DNA of 64,000 nucleotides from Phlyctochytrium arcticum. Taxonomy: Eukaryota; Chytridiomycota; Chytridiomycetes; Chytridiales; Chytridiaceae. The stretch spans positions 434,001 to 498,000 of the forward strand of contig JAHLKI010000017.1 of the NCBI GenBank assembly GCA_025602905.1. Direction: 5' to 3'. The translations under genes were made by a program, and so were the position numbers. Below the pieces are notes generated by a model. That model searched no databases, was not told the origin of the DNA, and saw only the letters and a list, made by a program, of their open reading frames with translations. Positions 50,811 to 62,721 of this stretch are shown here, one piece after another. How positions within the stretch are numbered: the stretch's first letter is position 1; every line of letters starts with the position of its first letter.

Positions 50811-52162
50811 TGGTCGCCACTACCGCAGCAGTAGCACCAGATGCGGTCTGACTCGGCCTGCTGGTTGTTTTTGCGAGGTCCGGGAGATGAACTTGACCCG
50901 GATCCGCTGGCTCCAGCGTTGGCTCCACGCCCTTGGTAAGCATAGGGCTTACCATGGTTGTGGGTTTTGCCATTTGCCGCAGAGACGTTGGCTTTGGGAC
51001 TCTTTCCACCACCGTTCTTCGCCGGGCCATTATTGGCAGCCGGCACGGAGGCGGGACCCTTGCCTTTTCCGGTTCCACCCGCGACAGGGACATAGACCCC
51101 GTCATTGTCGCATCCCCACGCTTGGAGGGTTTGGGTGGTAGCCGTTTGGATCTGGGTGAGGTTGGCGTCGGGATGCATTCCGAAAACAGCCTGCATCAGG
51201 CGACTCCAAAATTCCCCTCCCCGTTCCAGTCCGTCACGAAAGTAGCGTCGCATCTGATCTTCGTCAATGGGGCTACGGGCGGTGCTGGTGGTTCTCAATT
51301 CGCCAGTGATCCTGTTGAAGGCGGAGATATAGGCCGAGTAATTTCGGCACGTGAGCTGACGGAGCCTGGCCAAAATGGCGTCCCGCGGGTTTCGTGGCTC
51401 GAAGCGCTCCCTGAGCTTCGCTTCAAACTCCTCCCGGTTTGCGGGTCTCTCGGCCAGGGTCATGGAGGAAAACCAGTCCTTGGCTGTTCCCTCAAGGGCG
51501 CGTTCCATGTAATCCACGAACGATCGCCCCGCGCGCTGGTCCTCGTTGGCGGGAGAATGGTCAAGGAAAACATAATGCTTATCCAAGAAGTCACGGATCT
51601 TCTTGTGTGACGCAACGTCACTACCCTCTCCCGAGAACATGGCATTTTCAGCTTTGCGCTGGAGTGACTTGTTTTGCATTGAATCAAACAAGTTTCCTTG
51701 TTGGCCATTGCCATCGCGAGCGGCCACGTCAGCTTTGAGCGAAGCAATCTCCTCCGTCAAGGATGTGAGAATTGCCGTAAGCTGTTGCTTGTCCGCGACG
51801 TCAGCGATGGCTCCTCCAAGAGCGGACGCCGCGGGGGTGGCATTACCCGAGAGGGAAACACCAGTCATCCCCGTAGGTCCCTCAGAGGGCCTAACCACGT
51901 CTCTCGGGGGCTCTTCGTCGACCATCATGGGTACGACGCCTCCCGCATGGTTGTCTGTGCTGGTCGAACCAGTCTCCTGAGCATCTCTTTCTCCAGCAAT
52001 GGAGGATGTCTCAGAATGCTGGCCGATCTCTCCAGCGTCAGTTTGGTCTTCACCCAGGAGAGGAGGTCCGCTCTCTATAGTACTAGAGACGGGGCCCTCT
52101 TCACTCGGCTTGCCTTTGCTTTTGGTCTTGCGCGCCACAGCCTGCTTTTGTCCAGAACCCAT
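50762..52162 (-). CDS. Element D gag
   Basis: 466 residues from the ATG at 52162. Acidic, Ser/Thr/Glu-rich N-terminus; a coiled coil near residues 135-155 (TAILTSLTEEIASLKADV); the capsid domain (GTAKDWFSSMTLAERPANREEFEAKL...); a long Gly/Ser/Asn basic linker; and a zinc knuckle CYCCGSGDHWSARC before the end. Homologous to element A gag. It ends in TAG directly after a slippery heptamer. Confidence 0.93.
   Translation of the reverse strand: MGSGQKQAVARKTKSKGKPSEEGPVSSTIESGPPLLGEDQTDAGEIGQHSETSSIAGERDAQETGSTSTDNHAGGVVPMMVDEEPPRDVVRPSEGPTGMTGVSLSGNATPAASALGGAIADVADKQQLTAILTSLTEEIASLKADVAARDGNGQQGNLFDSMQNKSLQRKAENAMFSGEGSDVASHKKIRDFLDKHYVFLDHSPANEDQRAGRSFVDYMERALEGTAKDWFSSMTLAERPANREEFEAKLRERFEPRNPRDAILARLRQLTCRNYSAYISAFNRITGELRTTSTARSPIDEDQMRRYFRDGLERGGEFWSRLMQAVFGMHPDANLTQIQTATTQTLQAWGCDNDGVYVPVAGGTGKGKGPASVPAANNGPAKNGGGKSPKANVSAANGKTHNHGKPYAYQGRGANAGASGSGSSSSPGPRKNNQQAESDRIWCYCCGSGDHWSARCPNAKRRDPKN
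50765..50771 (-). promoter_or_regulatory. -1 ribosomal frameshift site, element D gag/pro
   Basis: The minus strand reads CCA AAA AAC TAG in the gag frame: heptamer A AAA AAC abutting the gag stop, one of the most efficient classical -1 sites. The protease frame is -1. Confidence 0.8.
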
Positions 52163-52273
52163 GTTGAACGGAACAAAGAGTAGAAAGAATTAAAAGAAGC
52201 GAAAGAGGTAGAAGCGAAAGGTCGAGTCGAAAGGGTAAACGGACGGTTTGAGGCTAGTAGGATTGCTGATGGG

Positions 52274-52285
52274 GTGGTGCTACCA
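52274..52285 (-). promoter_or_regulatory. Primer-binding site, element D
   Basis: TGGTAGCACCAC adjacent to the 5' LTR (52286), identical to those of A and B. Confidence 0.8.
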
Positions 52286-52521
52286 TGTAGCGTTTTCGGG
52301 TAAAAAGTGGTATGGACGGTAATGCACCTTCCCAGGGTGCGTGAGTCGGGTTGTGTATTGCTTTAGCGCAGAGTAAAGAGAAAGCGTAAAGAGTCTGAAA
52401 ATGTACAGTGCAGGATGGGATATACAAAAAGAAAAACAAAACAACACGTGTGATGTGGCACGGCACTGCGCTGTTTGCGCAGTGGTGCGGACAATGCGCA
52501 GCGAACCACGAGCCCGCTGCA
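52286..52521 (-). repeat. Element D 5' LTR
   Basis: 236 bp, TG...CA, followed by the AACGC duplication at 52522-52526. Confidence 0.93.
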
Positions 52522-52735
52522 AACGCCAACCTCCAGCCCCAAGAACAGTAGCTTAGACAGTCGGTTGTGATTCCCCCGTACATAGTTAGCTTCCCCTGGG
52601 ATTTTCTTATAAAAGCCGAGTGTTTGCATCCCCCTTCTTGTAATAGGGAGAAACCTAGTACCGAAGTTCTAATATATATTCGTATACATCACTACTTCTC
52701 CTTCGTTTAAAGATCTGTCCCTGCTACTCGTTACA
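52522..52735 (-). repeat. Old LTR, right fragment
   Basis: Continuation of 45429-45632; together about 413 bp after allowing for the AACGC duplication. Ends CTCGTTACA at 52735, then GGACA (52736-52740), the duplication of its own insertion. Contains CTTATAAAAGCC. No internal retroelement genes of its own, so a solo LTR. Confidence 0.7.
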
Positions 52736-54144
52736 GGACACATCACATTTGGGCGGTTGCTCCCCATTCACTTCGTAACGCTCAAAGAACCAAAATGCCA
52801 TAGAGTTCCAAGGGCATAGCAAGATGTCTTTATGGCGGATAAAGGCATAGTCCTCACGCTTGGCTTCAGTGTTGGTTTTAGACTTATTACAGGTAAAGGC
52901 GGCAATGTCACACTCGGTGACGCCCTCGTCATTGACAACTTTGCATGCAATATCGGACAACTTGAGACGCCTCATGAACTGCGAGCGTTGCATAACTGCG
53001 CGCAAGCAGTTGTGATGGGCTCTGTTGCGAAGTCCAGTTTGGGGTAAACCCCACCAGAAGACGTTCAGCTTGCGGTCGTCCGCAATATCGTACTGGTCGA
53101 CAATACCGTTGATGCCTTTGTCCTTGAATGTCAGGTCATCGTTCTTTTGCTTTTGAGTACACATCTGTTCCAGGATGGCATCAACGGGCGCGATACGAGG
53201 ATGGGGATGAGATCTGCCGTGCATAATTGCTTGATATGAAGACTCCAAAAGATGTTCGAATGTTACTTACTGATCCGAAATAAGTCCTTGGTCTTTTTGC
53301 AGACTCCACAAATCAACAACAGACTTGACCGCCATTTTGATTGTCCTGTACCCGAGCTGCACGAATTGGGGATGCCCTGCCATTGTACATTAGCTTCAGG
53401 TTTCATTGAAGTCCGTATCGAGCGGCCCGCACCTTTCTTCTTGTAGGTTCCATTTTCTCCGTCGTCATCCACCATCTCATACGTAAATTGTACTCCGCTT
53501 CCACTTGCACTACCGCTACCAACGCCATTACCACTAACATCTCCACTACCATTCCCACTACCGCTACCACTTCCATCCGCAATACCACTGCCACTACCGT
53601 TACCACTGCCACTGCCACTACCGCTACCGCCACCACTGCCACCACCGCTACCACTGCCACTACCTCCAGCACCACTACCACTCCCAGTAGCAGCATTAGC
53701 AGCATTTTTCTTCTGGTTTTTCTTCTTTTGCTTTTTGTTTCCCGGAACATAGCCGACCCGATTCTTGGCTTGAAAGCCTATTTGCAGCACGCAATCCTTG
53801 AGAAACATATGCAGCTTCCGACCTGACACTAGCGACTTGCATTTGGTTCCTACCAAAGTGGTCTCGAGAGGGTACCCAAGTGTTCCGTCATTTTGTACCA
53901 TGCATCCCACTGCCGCGGTACCCTCGCACCAATGGATGTATTCCCTCTGCCATCGAGAGTATGCTTTTTCGGTGTTGGCATTTCTGGTCGCTCTGGCTTG
54001 CCGAGTCGTTGAGGCTACTGACTGTTGTTCCAAATATCGGGCATGGTCCTCGGGAGATAATGCTGCAATTTCTTCTGCAGTCAATGCTATCTCATGGTAC
54101 ATATACAGGGGAACCCCCTGCACCTTTCTGGCCCTTCGTGGCAT
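52736..54144 (-). pseudogene. Ndc10/Crypton-like tyrosine recombinase, N-terminal part
   Basis: From the ATG at 54144: a core-binding-like region with ANTEKAYSRWQREYIHWCE and LHMFLKDCVL, a Lys-rich patch, a 65-70-residue Gly/Ser low-complexity run (53500-53700), and KWRSSLLLICGVCKKTKD. An intron at 53230-53270 (41 nt) leads to IMHGRSHPHPRIAP..., an Arg/His catalytic-region segment (LRNRAHHNCLRAVMQRSQFMRR), DIAAFTCNKSKTN and the family motif FIRHKDILLCPWNSMAFWFFERYE. The frame is cut at CDVS by the old LTR and resumes at 45428. The GCR1_C domain at the far end makes a Crypton transposase or a domesticated Ndc10-like protein the best guess. Confidence 0.7.
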
Positions 54145-54471
54145 GATGGATAGGCTAAAATCGCTTTCAGATGTATATTAATGAGTTTGTCCGAAATTAT
54201 AAACAAAGCTCGCCAGCAAGCACATACATTCAGCTACGGAATAGAATCAGCTCCTATGATACAACAAAATATGATGATGGGGTAGGTAGAAAGAGAACGA
54301 GTGTAAAGTAAAGGTCTCTTGCCAAACTAATTCCGGCTAGGGTTGGAATTTGTGACCACGAATTTGGCAAGGTGCAAGCACTGCAAGCAACCGCTCCCCG
54401 AAATGTTTAATCCAGCGTACGCTCTTGCTTTGCGTTTGGGGACTTCTTCGGGCCATTAAGTCTGGCTTGCC
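54145..54471. other. Intergenic, nothing recognised
   Basis: Between divergent genes (Ndc10-like on minus, arrestin-like on plus); presumably both promoters. No specific motif called. Confidence 0.4.
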
Positions 54472-56420
54472 TTGAGCTCTGGAATGTCGGATAGTGTGGA
54501 CGGTCTGCACCTTCGACCGCAAGCTTTGATAGGGCGGCAAACAAAAGATCAAGTTTTGGGACTGTTCCTACAGGATAGAGTTGTGTATTCTATAGACGGC
54601 AAACAATGGAGTCAACTTGCTGGCCTGCTCACCGTCAACTGGGACCTGTTAGAAGATAGCCAACCCTTTGGTGTGTATTGGCAAGTGATCTTCCTACCAT
54701 GATCTACATTAATCTGACAGTAAACTTCAGTTCCTACTATCGAGGTTAGCTGTGTGTACCGACATAAAACTACCATCGGCACTACGGTTGAAAAAACCCT
54801 TTTTCACAAAGTACAAGAGCTAGGTGGCCCAGGCGATTCCACGTTTTCCAGGAACGGGCGGTGTCGTTATCCGTTCTTCCTGCCATTTGGATCTGAGCCT
54901 TTACCGCCATCACTAAGCGTTAGCCATGGCGGCGGAGACGCACATGGATGCCAGTGGAAAGTCACAGGGTATCTCAAGTTGATCGACAGTAGTGCTGCAA
55001 CGCGACTACCCTCAAGGCGATCTCCAATGGCCATGCATTTTCTGATGGAGTATCGTTTTTCTCCGGAAACAGATAGAAATCCCGCCGATGTCAGCGGGGC
55101 GTTTCGTACTTCAATACCCTTTCTGCGGACACCAAAGCTTGTCACCATTCTGCATGGAAATTTGGAATCTAGTGTCATTCCACCAGCCGGTATACTGGAT
55201 ATTCATTTAAATCTCGAAAATGTACAGCCTGGTCAGCAACTACATTCAATAGTTATTGTTGCTCAGCAGAAAGTGGAAGTACGCCTCCCAGATGGAATAT
55301 CAGCGAAATTTAAAGCTGTAATTGCAAAGTTGCAAGATAACCCCGCACCACGATACGACCATAGCCAGACATGCAATGTTGCTTTTGATTACAAACTTCC
55401 CTTGGGTCATGGAATTAGTAGTGGCCAAACTGACCAAGCTTTACAAACTATAAACTGCGTTCGCAAGCCGCTCTTGGACGACGACATTTCTGATTCAACC
55501 ATGGGGGTACATTATTTGGTGCACTCCACACCACCTGCACTCGATTCAAAGAATGTGACTATCAGCTACAACCTGAAGGTCGTTGCCAAATTGAGCGACG
55601 CAAATATCACTCGGACTCGAGTCAGTCGCATCGCGAAGGTTCGCATTCCGTTTGTGGTGACCACCGCGCAATGTAAAGTTTCTGTACGCTGTTGTTTGCC
55701 GCATTCTTACTGTTCCTTTCAGCTCGATCCACCCATGCGCTTACGGATTTGGACCAAGTATCTAACTTAACGAGCCCCAATGGCCGTGATGCCGTACAAT
55801 CTTTGCTTTCGAGTATCTTGGAGGATCTCGAACAGTCCATTACAGATATCAAGACTCTCAGTCAAAGTTGGCGACGTCTGCGATCCGATTCGCAGAACTG
55901 CACGCATTCTTCTGATCATGCGCGAGAGCTTCTTCCTATTGTTGAGCAGCTGATGTCGAGACTCACATTCTTTGGGGAAATTTTTAGCCTCCCGGATGCA
56001 TCGATCACGCTTCCAACAAACCCCATGCCATTCAATGTCCTTGTACTGGAAATGGAATTATTGGCTCGCGCTACACCGGATGATTTCGCGACAACGAGCA
56101 CGGGAGGGGCGGGGTCCGTCTTCACTTCTGATTACGATTCGTTGTCCAAGAATTCGGTCGTTGACAAACTCATGCAGAATATCTTGGACTTTTTTCTTTT
56201 GGGAAAAGAGGTTACCAAAGCGTGGGCTGCATCGCGCGGGCGTTCAAACGGTGGGGATGAGCAACGGCTTTTCAACTGCAAGATGGCAGAACTAGAAAGG
56301 TCAGCTACCTCCCTCACAGTTTTACTAGAAGCTGTTTCCGAGGGAGGGGATAGCGAAATTGTGTTCGCGGAAGATTTGAAGAATTTGACTGATTCTCCGC
56401 TCGATCATAACTCAAGCTGA
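54472..56420 (+). CDS. Arrestin-like protein
   Basis: A first exon somewhere in 54472-54702 (LQDRVVYSIDGKQWSQLAGLLTV looks like the first arrestin strands) is followed by a main exon from about 54780 with VEKTLFHKVQELGGPGD, YPFFLPFGSEPLPPSLS and CQWKVTGYLKLI. These match the arrestin N-domain pattern of a strand, a G-x-h-x-F-P-F-x-[FL]-x-LP-x-x-x-P-x-S segment, then a YxxKA-like strand. A C-domain-like region ends NVTISYNLKVVAKL. An intron at 55673-55722 (50 nt) joins in phase to a 230-residue helical C-terminal region ending at 56420. Arrestin-fold proteins act as cargo or ubiquitin-ligase adaptors at membranes. The start codon is uncertain. Confidence 0.6.
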
Positions 56421-56735
56421 CGAACACCAACATCGTTCAGTGCGGATACCTGACATCCATTTAACATGCTTCTCCCAGCATACTGCGCGGTAGGTCCTCC
56501 TTTTCATGGGGCTGCATGCTAAATGTGCGTACAATTTATGAGGGTCAGTGGGAGCCCAGGTGACCGCTTTGCGAGGCCGCTATAGCTGCCTGAAATTTCC
56601 TTATTCCCGCTGAGTTGGGAAGCGGATCGCCCAGGATGCGAAACACCTACTCTGTACACTATGTATTATACAACATTTTCTCTATATACATATATCTAAT
56701 CAAGAAAGCTTGATATAATCCGCGGGAGCACGCGG
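56421..56735. other. Convergent 3' flanks
   Basis: Noncoding sequence between the arrestin-like gene and the membrane-protein gene that run toward each other; includes an AT-rich stretch (56660-56720). No gene. Confidence 0.5.
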
Positions 56736-59500
56736 TCATGTGTCCACGGATGGACTCTCAGAAGCACCAGACTGCAAAGGCTGAGACGAAGGTGGACCTT
56801 CATGACAAGTTCGACTACTACTTTTAAGATATCCGAAAACCACGGCTGCAAGCAGCAGTAGACCGGTAACAGAAAGGGGTGGAATAGCTCGACTTCGGGA
56901 CGGAATAGTGGTCTCTATAGCTGAAAAGGAGTGATTATTATGAACGATAGCCGTTTGATTAGGGCAACCATGATGCATACCTGCAATCTTTGTGATAACA
57001 CACGGATTCACAACCACCCCTCCTTCAACGACGGCATCAATCGCAACTGCCGCTGTGAGGTGCCCTGAGTCAATCTGATTCAGCGTGCTAGTATCAAGTT
57101 CGAATTCCAGAAACAGCTTGTCGCCCACAAATGCACGACGCTTGCTTGACCGACTGTCACCGGGTATTGAGCATGAATGTTTCACCTCATCCAGTTTATA
57201 GGTTTTGGTCGGTAAGAGATAAATGGAAGGCGTCCAATTGGGATCAAACCATCTGGCGTGCGGTAAATGGATCACCACCTCCAGCATTTGATCGGAGTTC
57301 ATGTACGCTTTATCCACTGACCAAACTCGTGGTGCAGGCGCGAGCGGTACACTAACTACCTCTGAACACCGCCCGTAAGGAGCCTTCTGGTCTTGACACG
57401 CATCTCCGCGCCCCATCATCCTCAAACCTAAAGACATAAGGTCGGTAAGAGGGATTGTTCCCACTGGAACGGCCCAGGTTGTCGTGTTTTCTACGTAATT
57501 TGCGGTTCTAAGCCCGATGCTTTTGCCATCAAAACCGATAAAACTGTGTTCTCTGTCGAGATTTGCTGGTCTCGAGAACCGAAGGAAGAGAGTAGTCATC
57601 GAATTTGCTCCATAGCCCCATCCAACAAGCAACAGCTTTGGTCGCTCTTGCACTACATGAATGAGACGAGTGGCATTATACACCGCGGTTGATGAAGCGC
57701 AACGGTATGTTTGCACATAGACGCCGCTAGAGGGGCCGTTGCGATCAAAGGGTCTATCAAATGACCCCTGGTTGTCTACCGCGATGGTAGGTTCCTCACA
57801 GGAAAAGCCTAGATCTATGTAGGGCTCCTTGGCGTAAATCTGAATGAACTTTGATCCCAGAACGTGTACGGAGGACGGTTGTGATTTTCGCTGCTTACTG
57901 CGCGCAGTTCGCCCTTCCGGCCGATGAATTGGCACACTCTTTGCTTGTAGCCCACTCGTGAAAGCCATATCAAATTCACACGCCACAGGGTCGATGGCTA
58001 GAGCTTGGCGGGATGGGGCAGATCTGGAACAATACCCTGTGTTACGCACTTAGTAAAGTCATCCGCTTGTCGGGAATGGGTCATACCTGGTTTGATTCCT
58101 TGGGTCAATTCAGAAAGGGAAATTGAGCCCCAATGCTGGTCGCGGCGCTTTTTCGGAATTGCTTGCATGCTGAAGATCGTGTTTTTTGAAGAAGCGTGCG
58201 ATTTAAGGCCGGAAACACGGACATCAAAAGTGAGAAATTGGTTGGTCACAACACTTTCGTTTAAAAATGCTACAGAATTCCTCCTCTGGATCCATGATAT
58301 GATGCCTTTCTCTTCAAAATCGTTCGTGCCCCATAAAGCTCTGGGGATGGAATGGATCAGCTTCGCGCGAACCTGTGGAAGCGCCCCAAAGGACAATTTA
58401 GGCGTCTGTTCTGGAGGAATTTCCATGTTTAGCGTGAAGGTATTCCCGGAAAAGTCCTTCACAGTCGTCTGAACGCGGGCTGCGGAATCTAATGGGATCA
58501 AGACAACATCCACTGCGCACGAACCGAAGGGATACTGCATGTCATAACATGTATTAGCAGACGCGCTTATCTGTATCGTTGTGTTCGGTGGAAAGCGGTG
58601 ATTGGTCGTACGGATCAATACAGCATGACTGGATTGTTCCAGAGGAGAAATGTCCGTGGCCGAGACGACTGGGTCTATGATAGACGTGCTTGACGAGTGG
58701 CTTTGCGCAACAATTTGGATGTTCATCAATGAGGATGCAATCTCATTCGAGGTTCGATTCGACAACTCAAAAAAAGGAAACCGTAGTTTTCTTGCGGGTC
58801 GAGCTTGTACCGGGCTGGAAAACTGCACGACCATGGCCTCGACCCCTGCGCGCACTTGCAAATAAGGCCTCCGTCTAGTTTGTAAAACTCGGGTTACTGA
58901 GTTCGACGAACGAATACCAATGCCGTAATGCTTTACTCCGCAATCGAACCAATATGTGCCATAGTGCAGGCGCTCGCGCGTGAAATCGATTGCCGGACTA
59001 AACTTGACTTTTTGGGTACAGCGGGGTTGGTTTGCGGGTCGTGCAAGCCCTCTAAAGCACGGACAGCCGATGGGGTTACATCCTAAAGATACGCCAGGAT
59101 CTTCGAAGGTGTCATTGATATACACCGCCATAAATTCCGGTCCGTTTAGGTTTGCTGCAAGCTGGCACCTGGGGGTGCTCTTGGGTGTTACTCCTTGATG
59201 CATTCGCAATCCCGTTCGGCTAGAAACCAGTACCTTCCAATAGCCACCAAAATACATAAAAAGCCCAGTAGTCGCAAAGACGCTGCCAAGCATGAGTAGC
59301 GAAGTCCATTTGTTTATATTGCCATTTCCAGGGAGAGCTCTAAAGAGTGCTTGCGCTTCTGATGGCCGCAGCAAAGCAAGAGCGAGCGCCCCGGTGACCG
59401 TATAGAAGACTAGGTTGGGCCATGGCGCATTGGGCTGCTCAGGTTGCGTGTAAAGATAGCCATACAGTACAAAGGCAATTCCGACAGCTACAGTTGTGGG
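56736..59500 (-). CDS. Multi-pass membrane protein with tandem Ig-like (DUF5011-type) ectodomains
   Basis: Two long exons joined in phase by a 50-nt intron at 58037-58086 (GTATGA...CACAG). The N-terminal part (59500-59280) shows three hydrophobic segments (VAVGIAFVLYGYLYT, LVFYTVTGALALALL, LLMLGSVFATTGLFMYF). Two similar ectodomains follow, each opening with a FMAVYINDTFEDPGVSLG / FIQIYAKEPYIDLGFSC motif like the DUF5011/Ig-like 'Y-x-D-x-G' turn, and each with Cys pairs and several N-x-S/T sites. A final hydrophobic segment (LSVTGLLLLAAVVFGYL) and a short cytosolic tail end the protein at 56736. The start may lie in a further exon at 59547-59819. Function unknown; probably a surface adhesion or sensor protein. 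Confidence 0.6.
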
Positions 59501-59819
59501 GAAAAAACCTCAGTTAGACCGACACAAAGAGGAGGATCCAGAAAAATTAAGAACCTGATTGCAAAAGGGCACTGGCTGTTGTCAGCTGCATGGGTTGAAG
59601 TGTTTGCAACTTGTGAGGAGTAGACGTTTTACGTTGGAGCGTCAAATGCAAGAGTCGTCGTCTCGGTTGGTGTTCTCTCTCCTTGGATCTACAGCCACGT
59701 GACCTGAGGATGAGCGGTGTACAAGGTGTAACCACGATTGTACCGTAGTGCAACGCCAGGCCATCGCCGAGCACTGAAACTCCGACGCCAGACGAAGGCG
59801 CGTTCCCGGTTATGGACAC
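59501..59819 (-). other. Possible 5' exon of the membrane-protein gene
   Basis: The minus strand has an ATG at 59819 opening a 90-codon frame of basic, soluble composition; a GTTCTT...CTGTAG segment between 59500 and 59560 could be the intron linking it to the membrane segments. Weak. Confidence 0.3.
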
Positions 59820-60247
59820 CTGCTTCGCCGCGTAAGAACACTAGGTTGAGCCATACAGACAGGCCTTACAATTGTTTCTAGGCAGCTGTCCGCGTCCGGG
59901 TCGCACTCGCAACAAAGCTACGGCTATGCACCATCCAGCGTTGTGAGCACCAATAGCTCGTCCTGGGAAGATGCAGAAAGCGTACGTACAGGTCCTACAT
60001 GTATGGGGCTTCCGGACCTCCTGTAACTTTTTTTGCCGCTAGAATTATGATGCGCAGGCTACGGCCCAAGTTCAGGTTATGCTGGAACAGCTTGAGACAT
60101 TTCTTTACGGGGGTGCGGCATCAATCAGACGATATCTGACATGCGAAGAGGCTCATTGAGGTGTACCAGAAAATCGGTCATTCATGGGAATCGACAAGCT
60201 TTTGACAGAATGCAACGAATGGTCGATCCTATTCCCACACTTGAGGT

Positions 60248-62721
60248 TTGTATCATATTTGTGATCTGTCCGGAAAGCAAACCTCTGAGCCTCACGACAG
60301 AGTACGTGGTCTGCAAATAGATTCAACCAAGGATCTTGGCTTCGAATTGATCTCGCGGTCCAATCTCAGATCGCATTCACCCTACTTTTTTGTACCAGAG
60401 AGTACCCCACCCACGTCTAAAACCGGGTCGCGCCACGTGCCGGTACCTCTTCAATCCGATGGCATTTTACCATTGATTGAAGGGATTGGGCTCAGTAACG
60501 AGATAGTTACAAGAAAAGTGCATTCACACGATAGCGCTGGCTTCACATCACCGAGCAGAGCCGACGTTAAGTCGATATTCAACTATGCAGACACTACAGT
60601 GCAGGAATCTCTTAAAACGCTCGGAAACTGTACTGCGCACAGTGAGGAGAGATGGTATAGATTATGCCTCTTGCTTATGGCCCCTCCAAATACTTAATGA
60701 AACTCCAGGAATCTTTTCGCTTATATCCCAAACACTGCTGCCCTGGACACTGCGCGTGAGCAGGATGAGGAAGAAGATAGATGCCCTACGCCGACACCGG
60801 AAAATCCAAATCCGCAACCCATCAATAGGGAGAGCAGTATAAGTCAGAAAGAAGGGGACTCCTATACAGTGCAAAATGTTCGTAGTGGAGATGGGGGTAT
60901 GAAGGGTTTGACAAGCGCTCTAGCAAACGCTCCCACGCCAATTCATGCAATTGGAATGTTCGCAATCCTGGCTGTGCCTCCCATGGGCTCTGCCGGCTTG
61001 CCGCCTGAACTTACAAATTCCCTTTTGACCGTTTTGTGGTTACCTGCCAGCAAAGGTCGCACGCCAAACTCGGAGTTCGAAATTTCAAGCTCCTCCCCTA
61101 TCCTGAACGGCTATGATGTACATCGTATACTCTCCGTAAGGAATCAACTCGATTAAGGTGTCTCGTTTGTGTCGCTAACATAATTGTATAGACATCCCAC
61201 ATCATCAACGGTCCTACCTATGAGGTTTTATTACCGCAGACTTGGCGCTCCGACCCGGTCTACTGGGGGCTTGAATCTTTTATAAAGATAGAAGATGAGA
61301 TAAATGCCGTTGGGTTAAGCAATGAACATTGTGATGTTGAAAATGGCAGTACGGAAGAATATTTCGCGAAAGACATTCAGACGTACGTACAGTCATGTAT
61401 GAACTCGGACGTTCCTCATACTTGGGTATCTCCAGAGCGGAAGAGAAAGAGCAGCCACGCTGTTCATCCGGAAAACCAGTTTCCAACGTAAATCCCCTGA
61501 CCCCTCAGGCCAGCATCTATCAAGATATTGCAGGGCACGTTTTTGACGACATATGGGCTGAGGTAACTTCATCTGTTGTCTCATCTATTCTCTTAATGAG
61601 AATGGACTAGCTTGTTCCGTTATTTTATCCTATCCTTGAATCCTTCAACGAAGGTACATTTTGGATCCGGAATATGACAGAATCCCTACTCATTATTTTT
61701 TCCAAGATATGATTGGGGCTGAAGACATGGACATAACCCGAGGAACGGAGCAGAAGTTTTCTGTCTTGATCGATCCCGATGATTTTGTGGATGAGGACGG
61801 ATTATTGAGCGCTATGACCATTCGTCCGGTCTCGCTGCAGCGAAGAGAGACATCCGCGCGTTTGCGTTCAACGTAAGCTAAGAGGGATACCCTCACGAAA
61901 TTTGACTTATCACCGCCGTAGTCAAGAGCAATCGCTTGTGGGGTTGAGTAATTTTTTGCCAGAGCCCGGGTTCACATCTCGTCCGATGTCCGCACGCACA
62001 TCAGTCGCTAGGACTAATACCATGATGAGGCCGACCTCCGCTAGACCTACTTCCGGAAGGGTCATGGATGTATCAAATCACGGCAATCCACAGAATCAAT
62101 TACTTCGTTATCAGGCAGCGACGCAAAAGTCGGGAATGAGTGCATGGAAAAGGTGTTGAAAGCAAAGTTCTTATTTTGTCACATCTCACTGAACTGCAAC
62201 AGAGGATACAGTAATATGCGATTGCTGCCCTTGCCGGCCGTTGCCCAGCCATCTCAAACTAACGGTGGGACGTCAATGAATGATATGGTATATGGTACCA
62301 GGTATTTCATACATATGCGTCTGCCTGTAATACTGACGCAAGAAAATAACACCTGTCTCTCACGCCAGACTGCAAGCGCCCTCTGCATGGTAATCGGCCT
62401 ATGTCGATTTCATCTTGGCTTTGCTAATGTTGGTAAAGGGAATTTGTTCGACCATCGACGTCAAGTAACGTTGCAACCAAACGATTACCGCCGATTCGCA
62501 ACTTGGGCCCATCTTACCTCGAGAACGCGGATTACAATAGTGCATCAAAGGTTTTTGTTGAGCCATTCGGTGTGATTGACGATTACTTACCCCAATACAA
62601 GGCCGCACGTCATGTGCTTTTTGATACCCCGGAAAGTGACCAACCCCATTCGCGTCAACGCCCATTGTCACCACCACGCCCCGCCTCAGCAAAGTACCAC
62701 TCCATCTGTCCCGATCCATGA
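60248..62721 (+). CDS. Unidentified multi-exon host gene
   Basis: A chain of + strand open pieces separated by short GT...AG segments: 60248-60697, 60869-61156, about 61190-61490, 61661-61876, 61902-62159, about 62200-62300 and 62503-62721. Composition is that of soluble protein; late exons are rich in RP-S-x-RP motifs (MMRPTSARPTSGR, RPLSPPRPASAK), a style common in axoneme-associated proteins. Whether this is one gene or two is not clear, and I do not recognise a domain. Exon limits are approximate. Confidence 0.4.

Larger units (their letters stand above)
45633..52521 (-). mobile_element. Element D: complete young Ty3/gypsy chromodomain retrotransposon
   Basis: 6,889 bp, 236-bp LTRs with no difference seen, target duplication AACGC (45628-45632, 52522-52526). 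Open gag, protease and pol; PBS and polypurine tract in place. Closely related to element A in coding sequence and 3' UTR layout, but with an unrelated-looking LTR. It inserted into an old LTR, which already sat in the Ndc10-like gene. The most recent event in this region. Confidence 0.95.

Noticed and set aside
60869..61156. Faint resemblance to trehalose-phosphate synthase (GT20) N-terminal region
   Set aside because: Only a G-x-G-G-x-x-x-x-L-x-S-A-like stretch matches; sugar-binding motifs are not seen and the following exons do not fit.
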